Both the position numbers and the translations under genes were made by a program. A stretch of 64,000 nucleotides of DNA, from contig QBML01000014.1 in the NCBI GenBank assembly GCA_003242085.1, positions 229,307 to 293,306 on the forward strand, given 5' to 3'. Positions 7,982 through 16,733 of the stretch are shown in pieces (within the stretch, counting starts at the first letter, position 1; every line of letters begins with the position of its first letter). Below the pieces are notes generated by a model. That model saw only the letters and a list, made by a program, of their open reading frames with translations, was not told the origin of the DNA and made no database searches. Origin of the DNA: Pseudanabaena frigida. GTDB taxonomy: Bacteria; Cyanobacteriota; Cyanobacteriia; Pseudanabaenales; Pseudanabaenaceae.

Positions 7982-8911
7982 CTATGAGCGCAGTTTCGAG
8001 CTTAAAGAAGTCATTAAAGAGCCACATACTACTGCGATCGCCCCGAACCAGCTCAGAAGACTTAAGGATGAAGGCGGCAATAAATGTGGGGCAAAAACTG
8101 GTAAAAGCGCCGATGCTCCCAATGTAACTAGGGGCGTAAGCGTAAGTATGGCACTGACACGAGAGGCTTCCCAATGTTCGAGGGCAGAAGCAAATGCGCC
8201 GTAAGCAATCAAAGTATTAAAAGCGCAAAATATCAAGATTGCCATATGCGATCCTGAAAGCGAAAGCAATTTAATAGGGTGTGCCATTGGCACAAATAAA
8301 GTTGCCGCACTGAGATACAAGCACAGCATTACTGAAGTTGACGGCAAATTGAGCAGTAATTGTTTTTGGGCGAGTCCATAAAATGCCCAGACAATCGAGC
8401 CAAAGACTAGTAAAACATTGCCCCACATATAACTATCAAGGGCAGACACTAACGATCGAATCTGCTCGTGCGAAAACAGCACTAGTCCGAAAATCAGAAC
8501 GGCAACACCAACCCATTGTTTATAGGTATATTTTTCTTTGAAAATTATTAATGAGGCCAGTCCCATGATCACAGGAGACAACTGAGCTAAGACTTGAGCA
8601 TTATTAGCAGAAGTTTTCCCTAAGCCAGTTAAAAACAAAATATAGTTTGCTGACAGTCCTACAACTGCAGTTAGAAAAATTGGCAATGGAATTTTTTGTA
8701 ACTGTTGCCATGTGGGTAACTGTTGTCGCAACGCAAGGTAAAAACCAAGGACAATCCCTGCAATCGTAAAGCGAAACCAAGTAACAGTGAAGGGATCTAA
8801 CTCTTGGAGTACTATTTTTAGGGCGATCGCTAGAAAGCCCCAAAGTAAAACTGTAAGTAGCGACAGCGCCAGACCTAAACGCGATCGCCCTGAAACTTGA
8901 TGAAGAAGCAT
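7982..8911 (-). CDS. EamA/DMT family transporter
   Basis: This is a 309-residue, ten-helix membrane protein made of two EamA repeats (about 15-150 and 165-300). Family features include a Pro-free first helix LLTVLLWGFLAIALK, DPFTVTWFRFTIAGIVLG at helix 2, and LSPVIMGLASLIIFKEKYTYKQWVGVAVLIFGL closing the first repeat. The second repeat repeats the pattern with TLTPLVTLGASALL. Members export amino acids, metabolites or drugs; the substrate cannot be read here. It is monocistronic and faces the tRNA-Asn end. Confidence 0.87.
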   Translation of the reverse strand: MLLHQVSGRSRLGLALSLLTVLLWGFLAIALKIVLQELDPFTVTWFRFTIAGIVLGFYLALRQQLPTWQQLQKIPLPIFLTAVVGLSANYILFLTGLGKTSANNAQVLAQLSPVIMGLASLIIFKEKYTYKQWVGVAVLIFGLVLFSHEQIRSLVSALDSYMWGNVLLVFGSIVWAFYGLAQKQLLLNLPSTSVMLCLYLSAATLFVPMAHPIKLLSLSGSHMAILIFCAFNTLIAYGAFASALEHWEASRVSAILTLTPLVTLGASALLPVFAPHLLPPSSLSLLSWFGAIAVVCGSLMTSLSSKLRS

Positions 8912-8976
8912 TTAGGATTTTTATATTTATAGCGTTATAGCGAAGGGAGAAGGGGCACTTTGCCCCCCTTCAACTT

Positions 8977-9240
8977 TTACGAAAACATCTCAACGCTAGA
9001 AGAATAAATCGGCTCAACATGAATAGCAATAACACGCTTAGGACGAACTAACAAAATTTCATTCAATTCAGCCCTTACGGGGATAGGCATGAGATCGTCT
9101 TCACTTGCTTTTGCCTTGAATTGTGATGCATACCAAGTTTTTACTTCTTCAATGGTCATAAATTTTGTTGTGACTTCTTGCCCACCTTCTAGCTTTAAAT
9201 GCACGATATATTCATTAGGCTTTTTGGGTTCTCTCGGCAT
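8977..9240 (-). CDS. Conserved hypothetical small protein (87 aa)
   Basis: The protein is 87 residues, soluble and of mixed charge. It begins MPREPKKPNEYIVHLKLEGG, with IEEVKTWYASQFKAK in the middle and IPVRAELNEILLVRPKRVIAIHVEPIY near the end, which suggests a small alpha/beta fold. A coherent amino-acid pattern and GATCGAGATG-type leader support a real gene. I do not recognise a family with assigned function. A short GGGGCA hairpin (about 8948-8970) follows its stop and may terminate it. Confidence 0.6.
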   Translation of the reverse strand: MPREPKKPNEYIVHLKLEGGQEVTTKFMTIEEVKTWYASQFKAKASEDDLMPIPVRAELNEILLVRPKRVIAIHVEPIYSSSVEMFS

Positions 9241-9537
9241 CTCGATCTACTCCGTCTAAATTTCGCGTTATCATGCCGAATTATAGCAACCGTCAAGACG
9301 GTTGAGACATGAAACCCAAAAAGTAGAAGTCATAATACAAAGCACCTTATTTACTTTTTAAACTCAAAAGCTAGAAGCTTTACTTTACGCCACCTTCAGC
9401 TTTTGGGTCGTTAATTTGCCGCTACTGTGATTTGCATTGAGATAATATTGATTGTTGAAACCAAATAAGTTTTTAAAAGCCTTGTAAAGTAAGGCTTTTA
9501 AAAACTTATTTGTACATTTATACCTAAGGAATTTAGA
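9241..9537. other. Intergenic region with repeat remnants
   Basis: These 297 bp hold no convincing gene. At 9282-9317 there is a copy of the class A 5' module (TATAGCAACCGTC, then GAGACATGAAACCCA) without a long stem attached. A decayed inverted repeat (AAAGTAGAAG/AAGCTTTACTTT area) follows, and then the separate perfect hairpin at 9463-9511. Confidence 0.6.
9463..9511. repeat. 21-bp perfect hairpin upstream of GT39 gene
   Basis: Arms 9463-9483 and 9491-9511 are exact complements around the loop GTAAAGT. Read on the minus strand the loop is ACTTTAC, close to the ACTTAGC loop of the class B hairpins at 14977 and 51110. It ends 26 bp before the GTG start of the downstream gene, so it would lie in its 5' leader. 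Confidence 0.75.
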
Positions 9538-11172
9538 GTGAAAATTCATAAGTGGGCGATCGCCATATTGTTGTGGGGTTTCCTCTTTCGGGCTACTTGC
9601 GCTACATACCTCAACATCGGCTTTGATGAAGCTTACTACTATCTCTACACCCAAAATCTCAACTTAAGTTATTTCGATCATCCACCACTTGTCGCCTTTA
9701 CTGCGGGGATTGGGATCTGGCTTACAGGTGTGGTAAACCCTTTTACAATTCGGATTGGTGGGGTTTTGCTCTATACGGGGACATTAATCTTTTCCTATTT
9801 GGCTAGTAAAAAGTTATTTGGCGATCGCACTGCCACACTAACATTAGGAATCTTAACGACTATTCCGATCTTTCAGATTGCCTTTGGCATTCTCGCGTTG
9901 CCAGATAACGCTTTAATGTTTTTCTGGGCAGCTTGTTTATATGTTTCTGCTACTGAATTTTTTCCGTCTGGAGAAATTTATGACAATAAACCATATAAAC
10001 CCACCTATCGACTAGCAATTATTGGCTTATTAGTAGGGTTAGCCTTTCTGGGTAAATATCATGGAGTTTTGCTAGGAGGTGGGCTAGTCTTATTTTGCTT
10101 GCTAAGTCAACGCCATCGAAGTGCTTTATTTTCAATCTGGACATTAGCAGCGATCGCCTTATTTTTGATTTCTATTTCTCCCGTTCTATTTTGGAATTCT
10201 CAACACGAATGGGCTTCATTCAGATTTCAAAGTGGTCGAGCTGTTCCTTCACAGGGATATAACCTAGAGCGCTTGTTAGTGACGATTTTAGTGGCACTAG
10301 GTTATCTATTCCCAACTTTTGGATTTCCACTATGGTGGACGAGCTTCCGCACCTTTGGCGAATTACTATCATTCAGCAATCGTAAATCTAAGGCCGAGAA
10401 AGAAGAACTACAGGAAGAAGCGATCGCCCAAGATTTGCTCTATCAAAAGCGGCTACTAATTCTTTGCGTATCAGCACCAATTTTCTTTGGTTTCACTTTT
10501 ATGGGGGGATTTATTCAAATCCTGCCCTCATGGCATATGCCAGGATTTTTTGGAGCGACACTATTGTTAGGCGAACGGGCTGCCCAAGTACAGGTAAAAC
10601 GTCCGAAATTTATTCGTAATTGGCTTTGGGGATCGGGCATGATGATTTTGCCACTGCTAATGATTGGCTTGCTGCATGTACATTTAGGGATCGCTCAAAA
10701 AGGTGGCGATGCTGCGATCGCTGGTGGTTTCTGGGAAGCTAAGGACGATCCATCTACGCAAATGATTGACATTGAGCAGTTACGCCAAGCCTTTGTCGAT
10801 TCGCCTCAACTCAAAGCAGAATTGCAAAAAGCTGATTTTGTATTTAGCAATAATTTCTTTGTAGCGGGACAACTGGGTATGGCGATCGAGCCACTGGGTA
10901 AAAAAGTGACTTGTTTTGACGAAGACCTGAGAGGTTTTGCCTATTGGAGTAAAGCTCAAGATTTCGTCGGTAAAACTGCTCTTTACATTACCTCGGAACT
11001 GTTTTTAAAAGATGAACGGTTCCCCCAACCCTTGGATAAGTACAAAGGTTACTTCCAAACCATTGAAAAAATTGCGGATATTCCCATAAAGCGCGGTGGA
11101 CAAGCGGTACAGATTTTCCCTGTTTATCGAGTTTCTCCGATGTTGAAGCCATACCCACGTCCTTATGGTTAA
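9538..11172 (+). CDS. GT39-type membrane glycosyltransferase (ArnT/PMT-like)
   Basis: The 544-residue polytopic protein starts at a GTG with AAGGAATTTAGA just upstream. The N-terminal signature of the GT-C PMT/ArnT superfamily is present: acidic FDEAYYYLY after helix 1, then SYFDHPPLVAF in the first periplasmic loop. About ten to eleven hydrophobic helices follow, and then a soluble C-terminal region. Such enzymes move a sugar from a polyprenyl-phosphate donor to lipid or protein acceptors at the periplasmic face. A second GT39-like gene lies on the other strand (12618-14093) with a GT1 between them, suggesting a local glycolipid or envelope function. The acceptor is unknown. Confidence 0.85.
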   Translation: MKIHKWAIAILLWGFLFRATCATYLNIGFDEAYYYLYTQNLNLSYFDHPPLVAFTAGIGIWLTGVVNPFTIRIGGVLLYTGTLIFSYLASKKLFGDRTATLTLGILTTIPIFQIAFGILALPDNALMFFWAACLYVSATEFFPSGEIYDNKPYKPTYRLAIIGLLVGLAFLGKYHGVLLGGGLVLFCLLSQRHRSALFSIWTLAAIALFLISISPVLFWNSQHEWASFRFQSGRAVPSQGYNLERLLVTILVALGYLFPTFGFPLWWTSFRTFGELLSFSNRKSKAEKEELQEEAIAQDLLYQKRLLILCVSAPIFFGFTFMGGFIQILPSWHMPGFFGATLLLGERAAQVQVKRPKFIRNWLWGSGMMILPLLMIGLLHVHLGIAQKGGDAAIAGGFWEAKDDPSTQMIDIEQLRQAFVDSPQLKAELQKADFVFSNNFFVAGQLGMAIEPLGKKVTCFDEDLRGFAYWSKAQDFVGKTALYITSELFLKDERFPQPLDKYKGYFQTIEKIADIPIKRGGQAVQIFPVYRVSPMLKPYPRPYG

Positions 11173-11202
11173 TAAAATGCGGCGTAAAGCGCCGCATTTT
11201 AT
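11172..11202. terminator. Bidirectional hairpin between convergent glycosyltransferase genes
   Basis: ATAAAATGCGGCG pairs with CGCCGCATTTTAT around TAAAG. It fits exactly between the stop of the GT39 gene and the stop of the convergent GT1 gene at 11203. It has A/T runs on both sides. Confidence 0.8.
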
Positions 11203-12477
11203 TTATTTGCGTAATACAGGTTTTCCCGTAGCGATCGCCTCTTCGACAATATCCGCCGCCATCTTCACCCCACCAGACTTTTGCATCGCTGCTTGCATTT
11301 TTTTGGCATTATCTCGATATTTTGATTCTGACAAAACAGTTTGAATAGCATTACGCAATTTGGGAACGGTAAGCTTTTTGACAGGAATTACTACACCCGT
11401 CCCCGTCCAAGCAATCCGCGCCGCAGTCCCTGGTTGATCGTTAGCGATCGGGATCGCAACCATTGGCACTCCATAGCTCAGGGATTCCAACGTAGTATTT
11501 AGTCCTGCATGAGTAATAGTGAGCTTTGCTTTTTGAAGAAGCTCTAATTGTGGTGCGTATTTAACAATTATGGGTTCAGCTTTAAAGGATGGCAAAGTTG
11601 CTGGATCGGCAGAATCACCAAGAGAAATTACTAATTGCACATCTAAATCTTGACAAGCTTCTGCAATTTGGCTGAAGACTCCTAACAGGCGGTTTTGGAT
11701 AGTTCCCATTGAAGCGTAAATTAGAGGCTTACCATTCAATTTGTCATAGGGAAAATCAACATGAGCTCGGCTAGTGGGACTATGAAAAGAACCTGTAAAA
11801 TGAAAATAATTTGGTAATTCCTGTCGGGGAAATTCAAATTCCACAGGTTGACGACAAATTTGAGCAATTTGAGAATTTGTATCGTTATAGTCTGTAAAAA
11901 GAGGCAAATTCCATGACTGACGATAACCATTGATAGTCTCAGCAAGTGGTTTGACTAGGATATTCAGTAATTTATAGCCTAGTTTATTTCGTAGCCTAGC
12001 CCAAGGACTAAGTGAATAATTCCATCCAAAATTAAAGGGAGGAATAGATTCCTCTCGATTTAACATTAGAGTGCTGGTGACAGTAATAAATGGAATTCCT
12101 AAGAGTTCAGCTATACTAGAAGCACCGAAGGAAGCTTGATCGATAAGTAGAAAGTTAACTTTAGACCCTTGGACTACCTCTAAACATTCTTGCATCATAA
12201 CCGCTATATCCTGTTGATAGAGATTGATCGCATACCTCAATGCATTTATGCCACTTAATTCACCAAGTTGCACCAGAGATTTGGGTGTAAATCCTAAAGG
12301 ACAAGTCTTTTCTGCATAAGCCCTAAAAGTCAATCCTGCGGCTTCTGTTTTTGCCTTAGCATCCAAAAGACCAATTAAAGTTACTTGATGACCTCGCTTT
12401 TTTAGCTCACAACCAAGAGGTGTCATGGTGTTTAAATGACCTGTAGCAGGCACACAGATAATACCGATATGAGCCAT
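11203..12477 (-). CDS. GT1 family glycosyltransferase (MGT/CrtX-like)
   Basis: A 424-residue soluble GT-B enzyme. The ATG at 12477 (MAHIGIICVPATGHLN) is preferred to the in-frame TTG four codons upstream. The N-terminal GHLNTMTPLG segment is the acceptor-side motif. The C-terminal donor-binding signature is THAGLNTTLESLSYGVPMVAIPIANDQPGTAARIAW, close to zeaxanthin glucosyltransferase and macrolide-type UGTs. In cyanobacteria related genes glycosylate carotenoids or lipids; the acceptor here is inference. It converges with the GT39 gene through a shared hairpin and lies downstream of another GT39 gene on the same strand. Confidence 0.85.
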   Translation of the reverse strand: MAHIGIICVPATGHLNTMTPLGCELKKRGHQVTLIGLLDAKAKTEAAGLTFRAYAEKTCPLGFTPKSLVQLGELSGINALRYAINLYQQDIAVMMQECLEVVQGSKVNFLLIDQASFGASSIAELLGIPFITVTSTLMLNREESIPPFNFGWNYSLSPWARLRNKLGYKLLNILVKPLAETINGYRQSWNLPLFTDYNDTNSQIAQICRQPVEFEFPRQELPNYFHFTGSFHSPTSRAHVDFPYDKLNGKPLIYASMGTIQNRLLGVFSQIAEACQDLDVQLVISLGDSADPATLPSFKAEPIIVKYAPQLELLQKAKLTITHAGLNTTLESLSYGVPMVAIPIANDQPGTAARIAWTGTGVVIPVKKLTVPKLRNAIQTVLSESKYRDNAKKMQAAMQKSGGVKMAADIVEEAIATGKPVLRK

Positions 12478-12517
12478 AAGTGTATTCAATTAATAACAAA
12501 ACAAGCATAATATAGCG

Positions 12518-12549
12518 GTTTTCAAAGGAGTGCATACTCCTTTGAAAAC
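12518..12549. repeat. 14-bp hairpin between glycosyltransferase genes
   Basis: GTTTTCAAAGGAGT pairs exactly with 12536-12549, leaving a four-base GCAT loop. It follows a TATAGCG start and precedes an AAAAAA run. It could terminate the GT39 gene on the minus strand or lie in the leader of the GT1 gene. Confidence 0.6.
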
Positions 12550-12617
12550 AAAAAATCAATCTCAGTAAGGCTTTTGGGGTTTCATTTGCCGTAGATAAAT
12601 AAAAACCGCTATTGCTT

Positions 12618-14093
12618 TTAGGGTTGGTAGTTTTTTCCGATCGCTATTTCATAGGTCTTTAAATACACCCCAAATCTAGCGATCGCCACTTTGCTGACTG
12701 GTTGCACCTGCTCAAAATGAGCGATCGCCTCATCAGTCAATGGATACCATAGATCGGAAATCAAGATTGCATTTTTACCTTGCTGTTTTGCCGCATTCTT
12801 CAAGTTCCAAATAGTAAATTGACTAATCCGTTTAGAAATTGCCGTCACATCAGGATTATGCATCCCATAGGCAAGGGCTGCCGCCGAGCGATAATCAGAA
12901 GTAATTATCAGTGGCTTTTCTGGCAAAGTATTAGCGATTTTTTGTACTTCTGCTGTAACTTCTTTCCATCCAAAAAGCATCTTACCATCTCGATCGGAAT
13001 CTTGGCTAAAGAGAGCACTCACAGGAAATATACAAGAATTCCAAACAAATAGAGTAGTGAATAATAAACCAGCAACTTGTGCTCCATAGAAGATCTGTAT
13101 ACTTCTTCCCGAAAAATGAAAACGAGATTCGATAGCTAATGGCAATAATGGAAACAACAACAAGTAAGCATGAATATTCCAATAATAAAGGGCTGTGGAA
13201 ACCAGAGAAATTACCATTAGCACAACTGTAGGAACGGCAAATGTCCAAAATGCCACATGCCTATAAATAGTTTCCTGATGTGCTAGTTTCCCTTTAAAAC
13301 CTCGCCATAGTAACCAAGCTACAAAGGGAGAAAGCATTAATAAAGAAATGCCTATAAAGCCTAAAGGCTCTAGTAACCGCATGATTAGTGTGCCACTATC
13401 AACACTGCGGTTTGCATAGAAACGGAAGGAGAGAAAATCGTTGCTATAGTTCCAATAGATCACAGGCAGAAAACAGATCGCTCCAATCCCCATACATATC
13501 CATAAGCGTATATCTCTAAATAGCTTTCTTAATTGCGAATGTGTAGCGATCGCCACTAGCAAACTCAAGGTCATCAAAAGAGAATTATATTTAGTAATAT
13601 GGGCGAGGGACAAGGCGATCGCACTTCCATATAGTCGCCAGCTTGCACCTTTTCCATTAGCAAGATATTCATCGAAAAAGTGAATGCATAAATATGCACC
13701 GACAAGACTCAGAGCGATCGCTAAATGGTCATGCCATGCCAAGGACAACATAATGCTATACAAGGGCGATGCGAGAACTGCGAGAACCACCCACCAGATA
13801 TAATGCTTGGCGCGATCGCCATAGAGATATTTGAGAATGGAGTAATAGGTATAGAAAAAGATGCCACTAGTAAATAGATTTAGCGATCGCAGCGTCAACA
13901 AAGATTTTCCAAACGAAGTGGTAATCCATCCCTGAAGCCAAGCCAGCAAAGGAGGATGGTCGTAATAAGAAAAATCTAAGTGTTGCCCCCATAACCAGTA
14001 ATAAGCTTCATCAGGATTCGGTGGTGCGAAAAACCAGAAACCACACCGCAATAGAATAAATAAAACCAAGCATACTGATAAATAAATAGACAT
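12618..14093 (-). CDS. GT39-type membrane glycosyltransferase (ArnT-like)
   Basis: The protein is 491 residues from the ATG at 14093. The longer frame from a TTG at 14123 would start inside the 14121-14170 inverted repeat and is rejected. The family signature is clear: PNPDEAYYWLWGQHLDFSYY followed by DHPPLLAW. Multiple hydrophobic helices and a soluble tail (about residues 385-491) follow. Transfer of a sugar from a polyprenyl-phosphate donor outside the membrane is expected. It is a paralogue of the gene at 9538-11172, sharing DEAYY and DHPPL, and probably works in the same glycoconjugate pathway. Confidence 0.85.
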   Translation of the reverse strand: MSIYLSVCLVLFILLRCGFWFFAPPNPDEAYYWLWGQHLDFSYYDHPPLLAWLQGWITTSFGKSLLTLRSLNLFTSGIFFYTYYSILKYLYGDRAKHYIWWVVLAVLASPLYSIMLSLAWHDHLAIALSLVGAYLCIHFFDEYLANGKGASWRLYGSAIALSLAHITKYNSLLMTLSLLVAIATHSQLRKLFRDIRLWICMGIGAICFLPVIYWNYSNDFLSFRFYANRSVDSGTLIMRLLEPLGFIGISLLMLSPFVAWLLWRGFKGKLAHQETIYRHVAFWTFAVPTVVLMVISLVSTALYYWNIHAYLLLFPLLPLAIESRFHFSGRSIQIFYGAQVAGLLFTTLFVWNSCIFPVSALFSQDSDRDGKMLFGWKEVTAEVQKIANTLPEKPLIITSDYRSAAALAYGMHNPDVTAISKRISQFTIWNLKNAAKQQGKNAILISDLWYPLTDEAIAHFEQVQPVSKVAIARFGVYLKTYEIAIGKNYQP

Positions 14094-14120
14094 AACTAGT
14101 ATGGCGCTTTGCGCTCTTAC

Positions 14121-14170
14121 CAAAACCAGAATTAAGAGCGTTGCTTTGTAAAGCTATTATTCTGGTTTTG
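14121..14170. repeat. Inverted repeat between GT39 and RibD-like genes
   Basis: CAAAACCAGAAT (14121-14132) pairs with 14159-14170. The right arm covers the last codons of the RibD-like gene, and the interior has a second GAGCG/TTGCTTTGTAAAGC structure. It fits the pattern of stems made from a neighbouring gene's 3' end. Confidence 0.6.
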
Positions 14171-14957
14171 CATCAAATTGATAACGCAAAAACAATTCGG
14201 ACTCGTGATGATATAGCGATCGCAATTTTAACTTGGATAAATCACCGCTACCCAAACCGTATCCTGCACCTGCGACAACAGTCATATTATCTATACCGCC
14301 GACTATATTTGGCGATAGCGTCAGAAACAATTCATCAGCTAAGCCTTGCGAGATCAATGAATAATTAACGGCGGGACCACCTTCAACTAGGAGGCGCTTG
14401 ACACCAAGCTGCTCAAATAGCATTTGGAGAACTTGTTTTAAATCAATTTGCCGATCCTGAGTGGGGAATCGAAAAATTTGGGCTTTCTCACTCAGCCAAG
14501 ACTCAACTGAAGCATCTTCTCCAATTAACGCGATGCGTAAATCTCTACCAGCATCCCAAAAACGATGTTCACTTGGCAAATTTCCAGAATTACTGATAAC
14601 GATGCCAAGAGGCTGGGGCTTTGAAAAATTTTTTTGCCGTTCTGCTAATAACTCTGGTGGTACGGTCGGAATAAATTGATCTTGTCGCAAAGTTGTCCCA
14701 CCAGCTATGACTGCATCAACTTGCGAGCGTAACCGTTTCATGAGTAGGCGATCGGGTAGCGAGCCAAAACCCTTAAGTTTGCCCTCATAGGTTGTGGCTT
14801 TACCGTCAACACTAGAGACCATATTGAAGAGAATATAAGGGCGTTTAGCTGTGCGCTCACCTAAATCATCTAGGTTAAATTCGACACCTTCGGTAGGAAA
14901 AGCTAGCTCTTCAAAGTTATAAATGCGATCGTGTGACGAAAAAAAGCTGTTATACAT
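14157..14957 (-). CDS. RibD C-terminal-domain (dihydrofolate reductase-fold) reductase
   Basis: The 266-residue protein has the RibD_C/DHFR-like fold of 5-amino-6-(5-phosphoribosylamino)uracil reductase. Evidence is RPYILFNMVSSVDGKATT at the substrate strand, DAVIAGGTTLRQD, and the nucleotide-binding RLLVEGGPAVNYSLI. There is no N-terminal deaminase domain, so if it acts in riboflavin synthesis the deaminase must be elsewhere. Some stand-alone members have other or unknown reductase roles. The C-terminal codons lie inside an inverted repeat. Confidence 0.85.
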   Translation of the reverse strand: MYNSFFSSHDRIYNFEELAFPTEGVEFNLDDLGERTAKRPYILFNMVSSVDGKATTYEGKLKGFGSLPDRLLMKRLRSQVDAVIAGGTTLRQDQFIPTVPPELLAERQKNFSKPQPLGIVISNSGNLPSEHRFWDAGRDLRIALIGEDASVESWLSEKAQIFRFPTQDRQIDLKQVLQMLFEQLGVKRLLVEGGPAVNYSLISQGLADELFLTLSPNIVGGIDNMTVVAGAGYGLGSGDLSKLKLRSLYHHESELFLRYQFDAKPE

Positions 14958-14976
14958 AAGAATTAAGCCATTAATG

Positions 14977-15033
14977 AACCAAGAAAATTTTTGAGAGTGT
15001 TACTTAGCAACACTCTCAAAAATTTTCTTGGTT
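14977..15033. repeat. Class B hairpin: 25-bp perfect stem with ACTTAGC loop
   Basis: Arms 14977-15001 and 15009-15033 match perfectly over 25 bp. The central GTGTTACTTAGCAAC also occurs at 51129-51141, where the outer stem is different but still pairs. Confidence 0.85.
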
Positions 15034-15160
15034 ATAGTTTGAGCGTAAAGCATTGCAAAAACCAAATTTGAGTCGGATGGCAATACCTAAAGTTTCAAAT
15101 TTGGGGATTTTAAGCAAAATCACTTTACTTAGTGAATTGCGCCTAATTTAAATACCTTTG

Positions 15161-15204
15161 GCTTCGACTTCGCTCAGTCAACTTTAACTGAGCGAAGTCG
15201 AAGC
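15161..15204. repeat. Class C repeat (GCTTCGACTTCGCTCAG inverted pair)
   Basis: GCTTCGACTTCGCTCAGT is followed eight bases later by its exact complement (18 bp). Relatives occur at 51194-51246 and 61081-61291. Repeats with this core are common intergenic sequences in many bacteria, as far as I know. Confidence 0.8.
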
Positions 15205-15278
15205 TATACAATTTGATGGTACATTTTTTCTCGGCAAGTGCCTGATTGACTTCACTTCTGGGAAAAATGCCTAAAGTA

Positions 15279-15845
15279 TTATTGTTTAACCAACTTTACA
15301 GGCTGACCATCAGCTTGTAATTCCTTGCCATCTGCGGACAAAGTATAGGGTTGTTTAGGAGGAGCTTGAGCTGGTTTATCACCATTAACTGACTCGACCT
15401 GAGAAACAACTTTGCCATCTTCAATCGTAATCTTTCCAGCAGTCTTAATTTCCTGCACTTCATCTTTTGTCGAAACTGCTTTGAGAGTGGCTTCAAAGGT
15501 ACCTTCGGGTTTAATTGTCCATTTACCTGTAACAGACTTGACACCTTCTTTTTCAGCATCAGCTAAAACTTTAGGATCTAAAACAACTTTATATTCTCCA
15601 GCAACCTTATCAAGGCTAGCTGTGCTGGTACCTTTATCAGGAGCGGTGGATTCAGTAGGCTTTGCGGAAGGGGATGCAGAGGGAGATGCTGAGGCGGCAG
15701 TGGTAGGCTTGGCTGTTGCTGAGGGAGTTGCTGAGGTTTCAGGTGGTGCAGGTGGTTGCTGACAAGCTGATACGACTGACACGCAACTAACAGCGATCGC
15801 GACAAGAATACTCCGCTTTAGGGAATGGTTTAGTGATTTTTTCAC
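15279..15845 (-). CDS. Lipoprotein of unknown function
   Basis: The protein has 188 residues. A signal peptide with lipobox VSAC at about 25-28 (SCVSVVSACQQ) predicts lipidation and a place in the envelope. Residues about 30-72 are a Pro/Ala/Thr/Ser linker, and the rest is a beta-rich domain (YKVVLDPKVLADAEKEG, GTFEATLKAVSTKDE). The domain has two similar strands-and-turn stretches ending QPYTLSADGKELQADGQPVK. No family with a known role is recognised. It is a single gene bounded by repeat hairpins downstream. Confidence 0.75.
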   Translation of the reverse strand: MKKSLNHSLKRSILVAIAVSCVSVVSACQQPPAPPETSATPSATAKPTTAASASPSASPSAKPTESTAPDKGTSTASLDKVAGEYKVVLDPKVLADAEKEGVKSVTGKWTIKPEGTFEATLKAVSTKDEVQEIKTAGKITIEDGKVVSQVESVNGDKPAQAPPKQPYTLSADGKELQADGQPVKLVKQ

Positions 15846-16104
15846 GATTAATTTGGAGATATAAGTAACAATAAGTAACAGGCTAGGGTTAAGCCTTGAT
15901 GGGCTTGTATATGCAAGATGCTCTGCGAATTATTTCTTTGCAAATCCATTGCATCATAGCTTAGAACCTGTCGGATGTTGCGATCGCCAAATATCCTAGT
16001 AGGACAAAGTGCTGCGAGTGCTTCACTACTATTTGGCTAGAGGCTGCAAGCCGCTATATACTGTTTTTTCCACTTAGTAATTTTTTCAATATTAATTTCA
16101 ACCG

Positions 16105-16662
16105 ATGGTAACTACAAAATCTCAATCCAATGTGCTGCGATATGACATTATCGGGTCACGACGCTTTAGTAACTATTGCTTTGCGGTTATTGTTGCCATA
16201 GGTGCATTAGGCTTCTCATTGGCAGGTCTATCCAGCTTCCTCAAAATCGACTTGTTACCACTTTCTGAGCCACTGCAACTAGAATTTTTACCTCAGGGAT
16301 TAGCACTTTCTTTTTACGGCGTTGCAGGTACTTTACTAGAAATATATCTGCTATACGTAATCGCAATCGATTACGGCAGTGGCTACAACGAGTTCGATCG
16401 CAACAGTGGCAAAGTGACGATTTTTCGACGCGGTCGCAGCAAGAACAAAAATATCGAGCTGACTTATAAGATCGCTGATGTGCAAGCGGTGCGTGTGGAA
16501 ATTCGCAATGGTCTAAACCCAAAGCGAGCTTTATACTTGCGCGTAAAAGGTAAAGGCGATCTGCCGCTATCTGAAGTTGGACAACCAATCTCATTAACTT
16601 TACTTGAAGATCGAGCTGCAGAAATTGCGAAATTTTTGACCGTTCCACTCGAAGGTTTATAA
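16105..16662 (+). CDS. ycf4: Photosystem I assembly protein Ycf4
   Basis: This 185-residue protein matches Ycf4, a thylakoid protein needed for efficient photosystem I assembly. The N-terminal VLRYDIIGSRRFSNY is the family signature. Two membrane helices follow (about 22-42 and 66-88). The soluble C-terminal domain keeps YNEFDRNSGKVTIFRRGRSKNKN and IADVQAVRVEIRNGLNPKRALYLRVKG. The length is standard. It is followed by a short hairpin and then a cyclophilin gene on the same strand. Confidence 0.95.
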   Translation: MVTTKSQSNVLRYDIIGSRRFSNYCFAVIVAIGALGFSLAGLSSFLKIDLLPLSEPLQLEFLPQGLALSFYGVAGTLLEIYLLYVIAIDYGSGYNEFDRNSGKVTIFRRGRSKNKNIELTYKIADVQAVRVEIRNGLNPKRALYLRVKGKGDLPLSEVGQPISLTLLEDRAAEIAKFLTVPLEGL

Positions 16663-16667
16663 ATGAA

Positions 16668-16696
16668 TTATGGGCGGCGCGTTGAGCCGCCTATAA
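16668..16696 (+). terminator. Short GC-rich hairpin after ycf4
   Basis: TTATGGGCGGC pairs with GCCGCCTATAA (one G-U) around GCGTTGA, six bases after the ycf4 stop. A weak T run follows, so partial termination before the cyclophilin gene is possible. Confidence 0.6.
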
Positions 16697-16733
16697 TTTT
16701 GAGAATAGAAATAGAAATCGTTAAGGAAAAAGA

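Larger units (their letters stand above)
14958..15278. other. 321-bp intergenic region carrying two hairpins
   Basis: No gene is seen. It contains the class B hairpin (14977-15033), an imperfect repeat CCAAATTTGA/TTCAAATTTGG (about 15062-15106) and the class C hairpin (15161-15204). Confidence 0.7.

Noticed and set aside
7896..8204. 102-codon open frame on the plus strand
   Set aside because: It begins inside the class A hairpin and then lies antisense to the EamA transporter gene, whose protein is clearly real.
14093..14123. TTG start at 14123 for the second GT39 gene
   Set aside because: The extra codons fall inside the 14121-14170 repeat area, and the ATG at 14093 gives the normal signature spacing.
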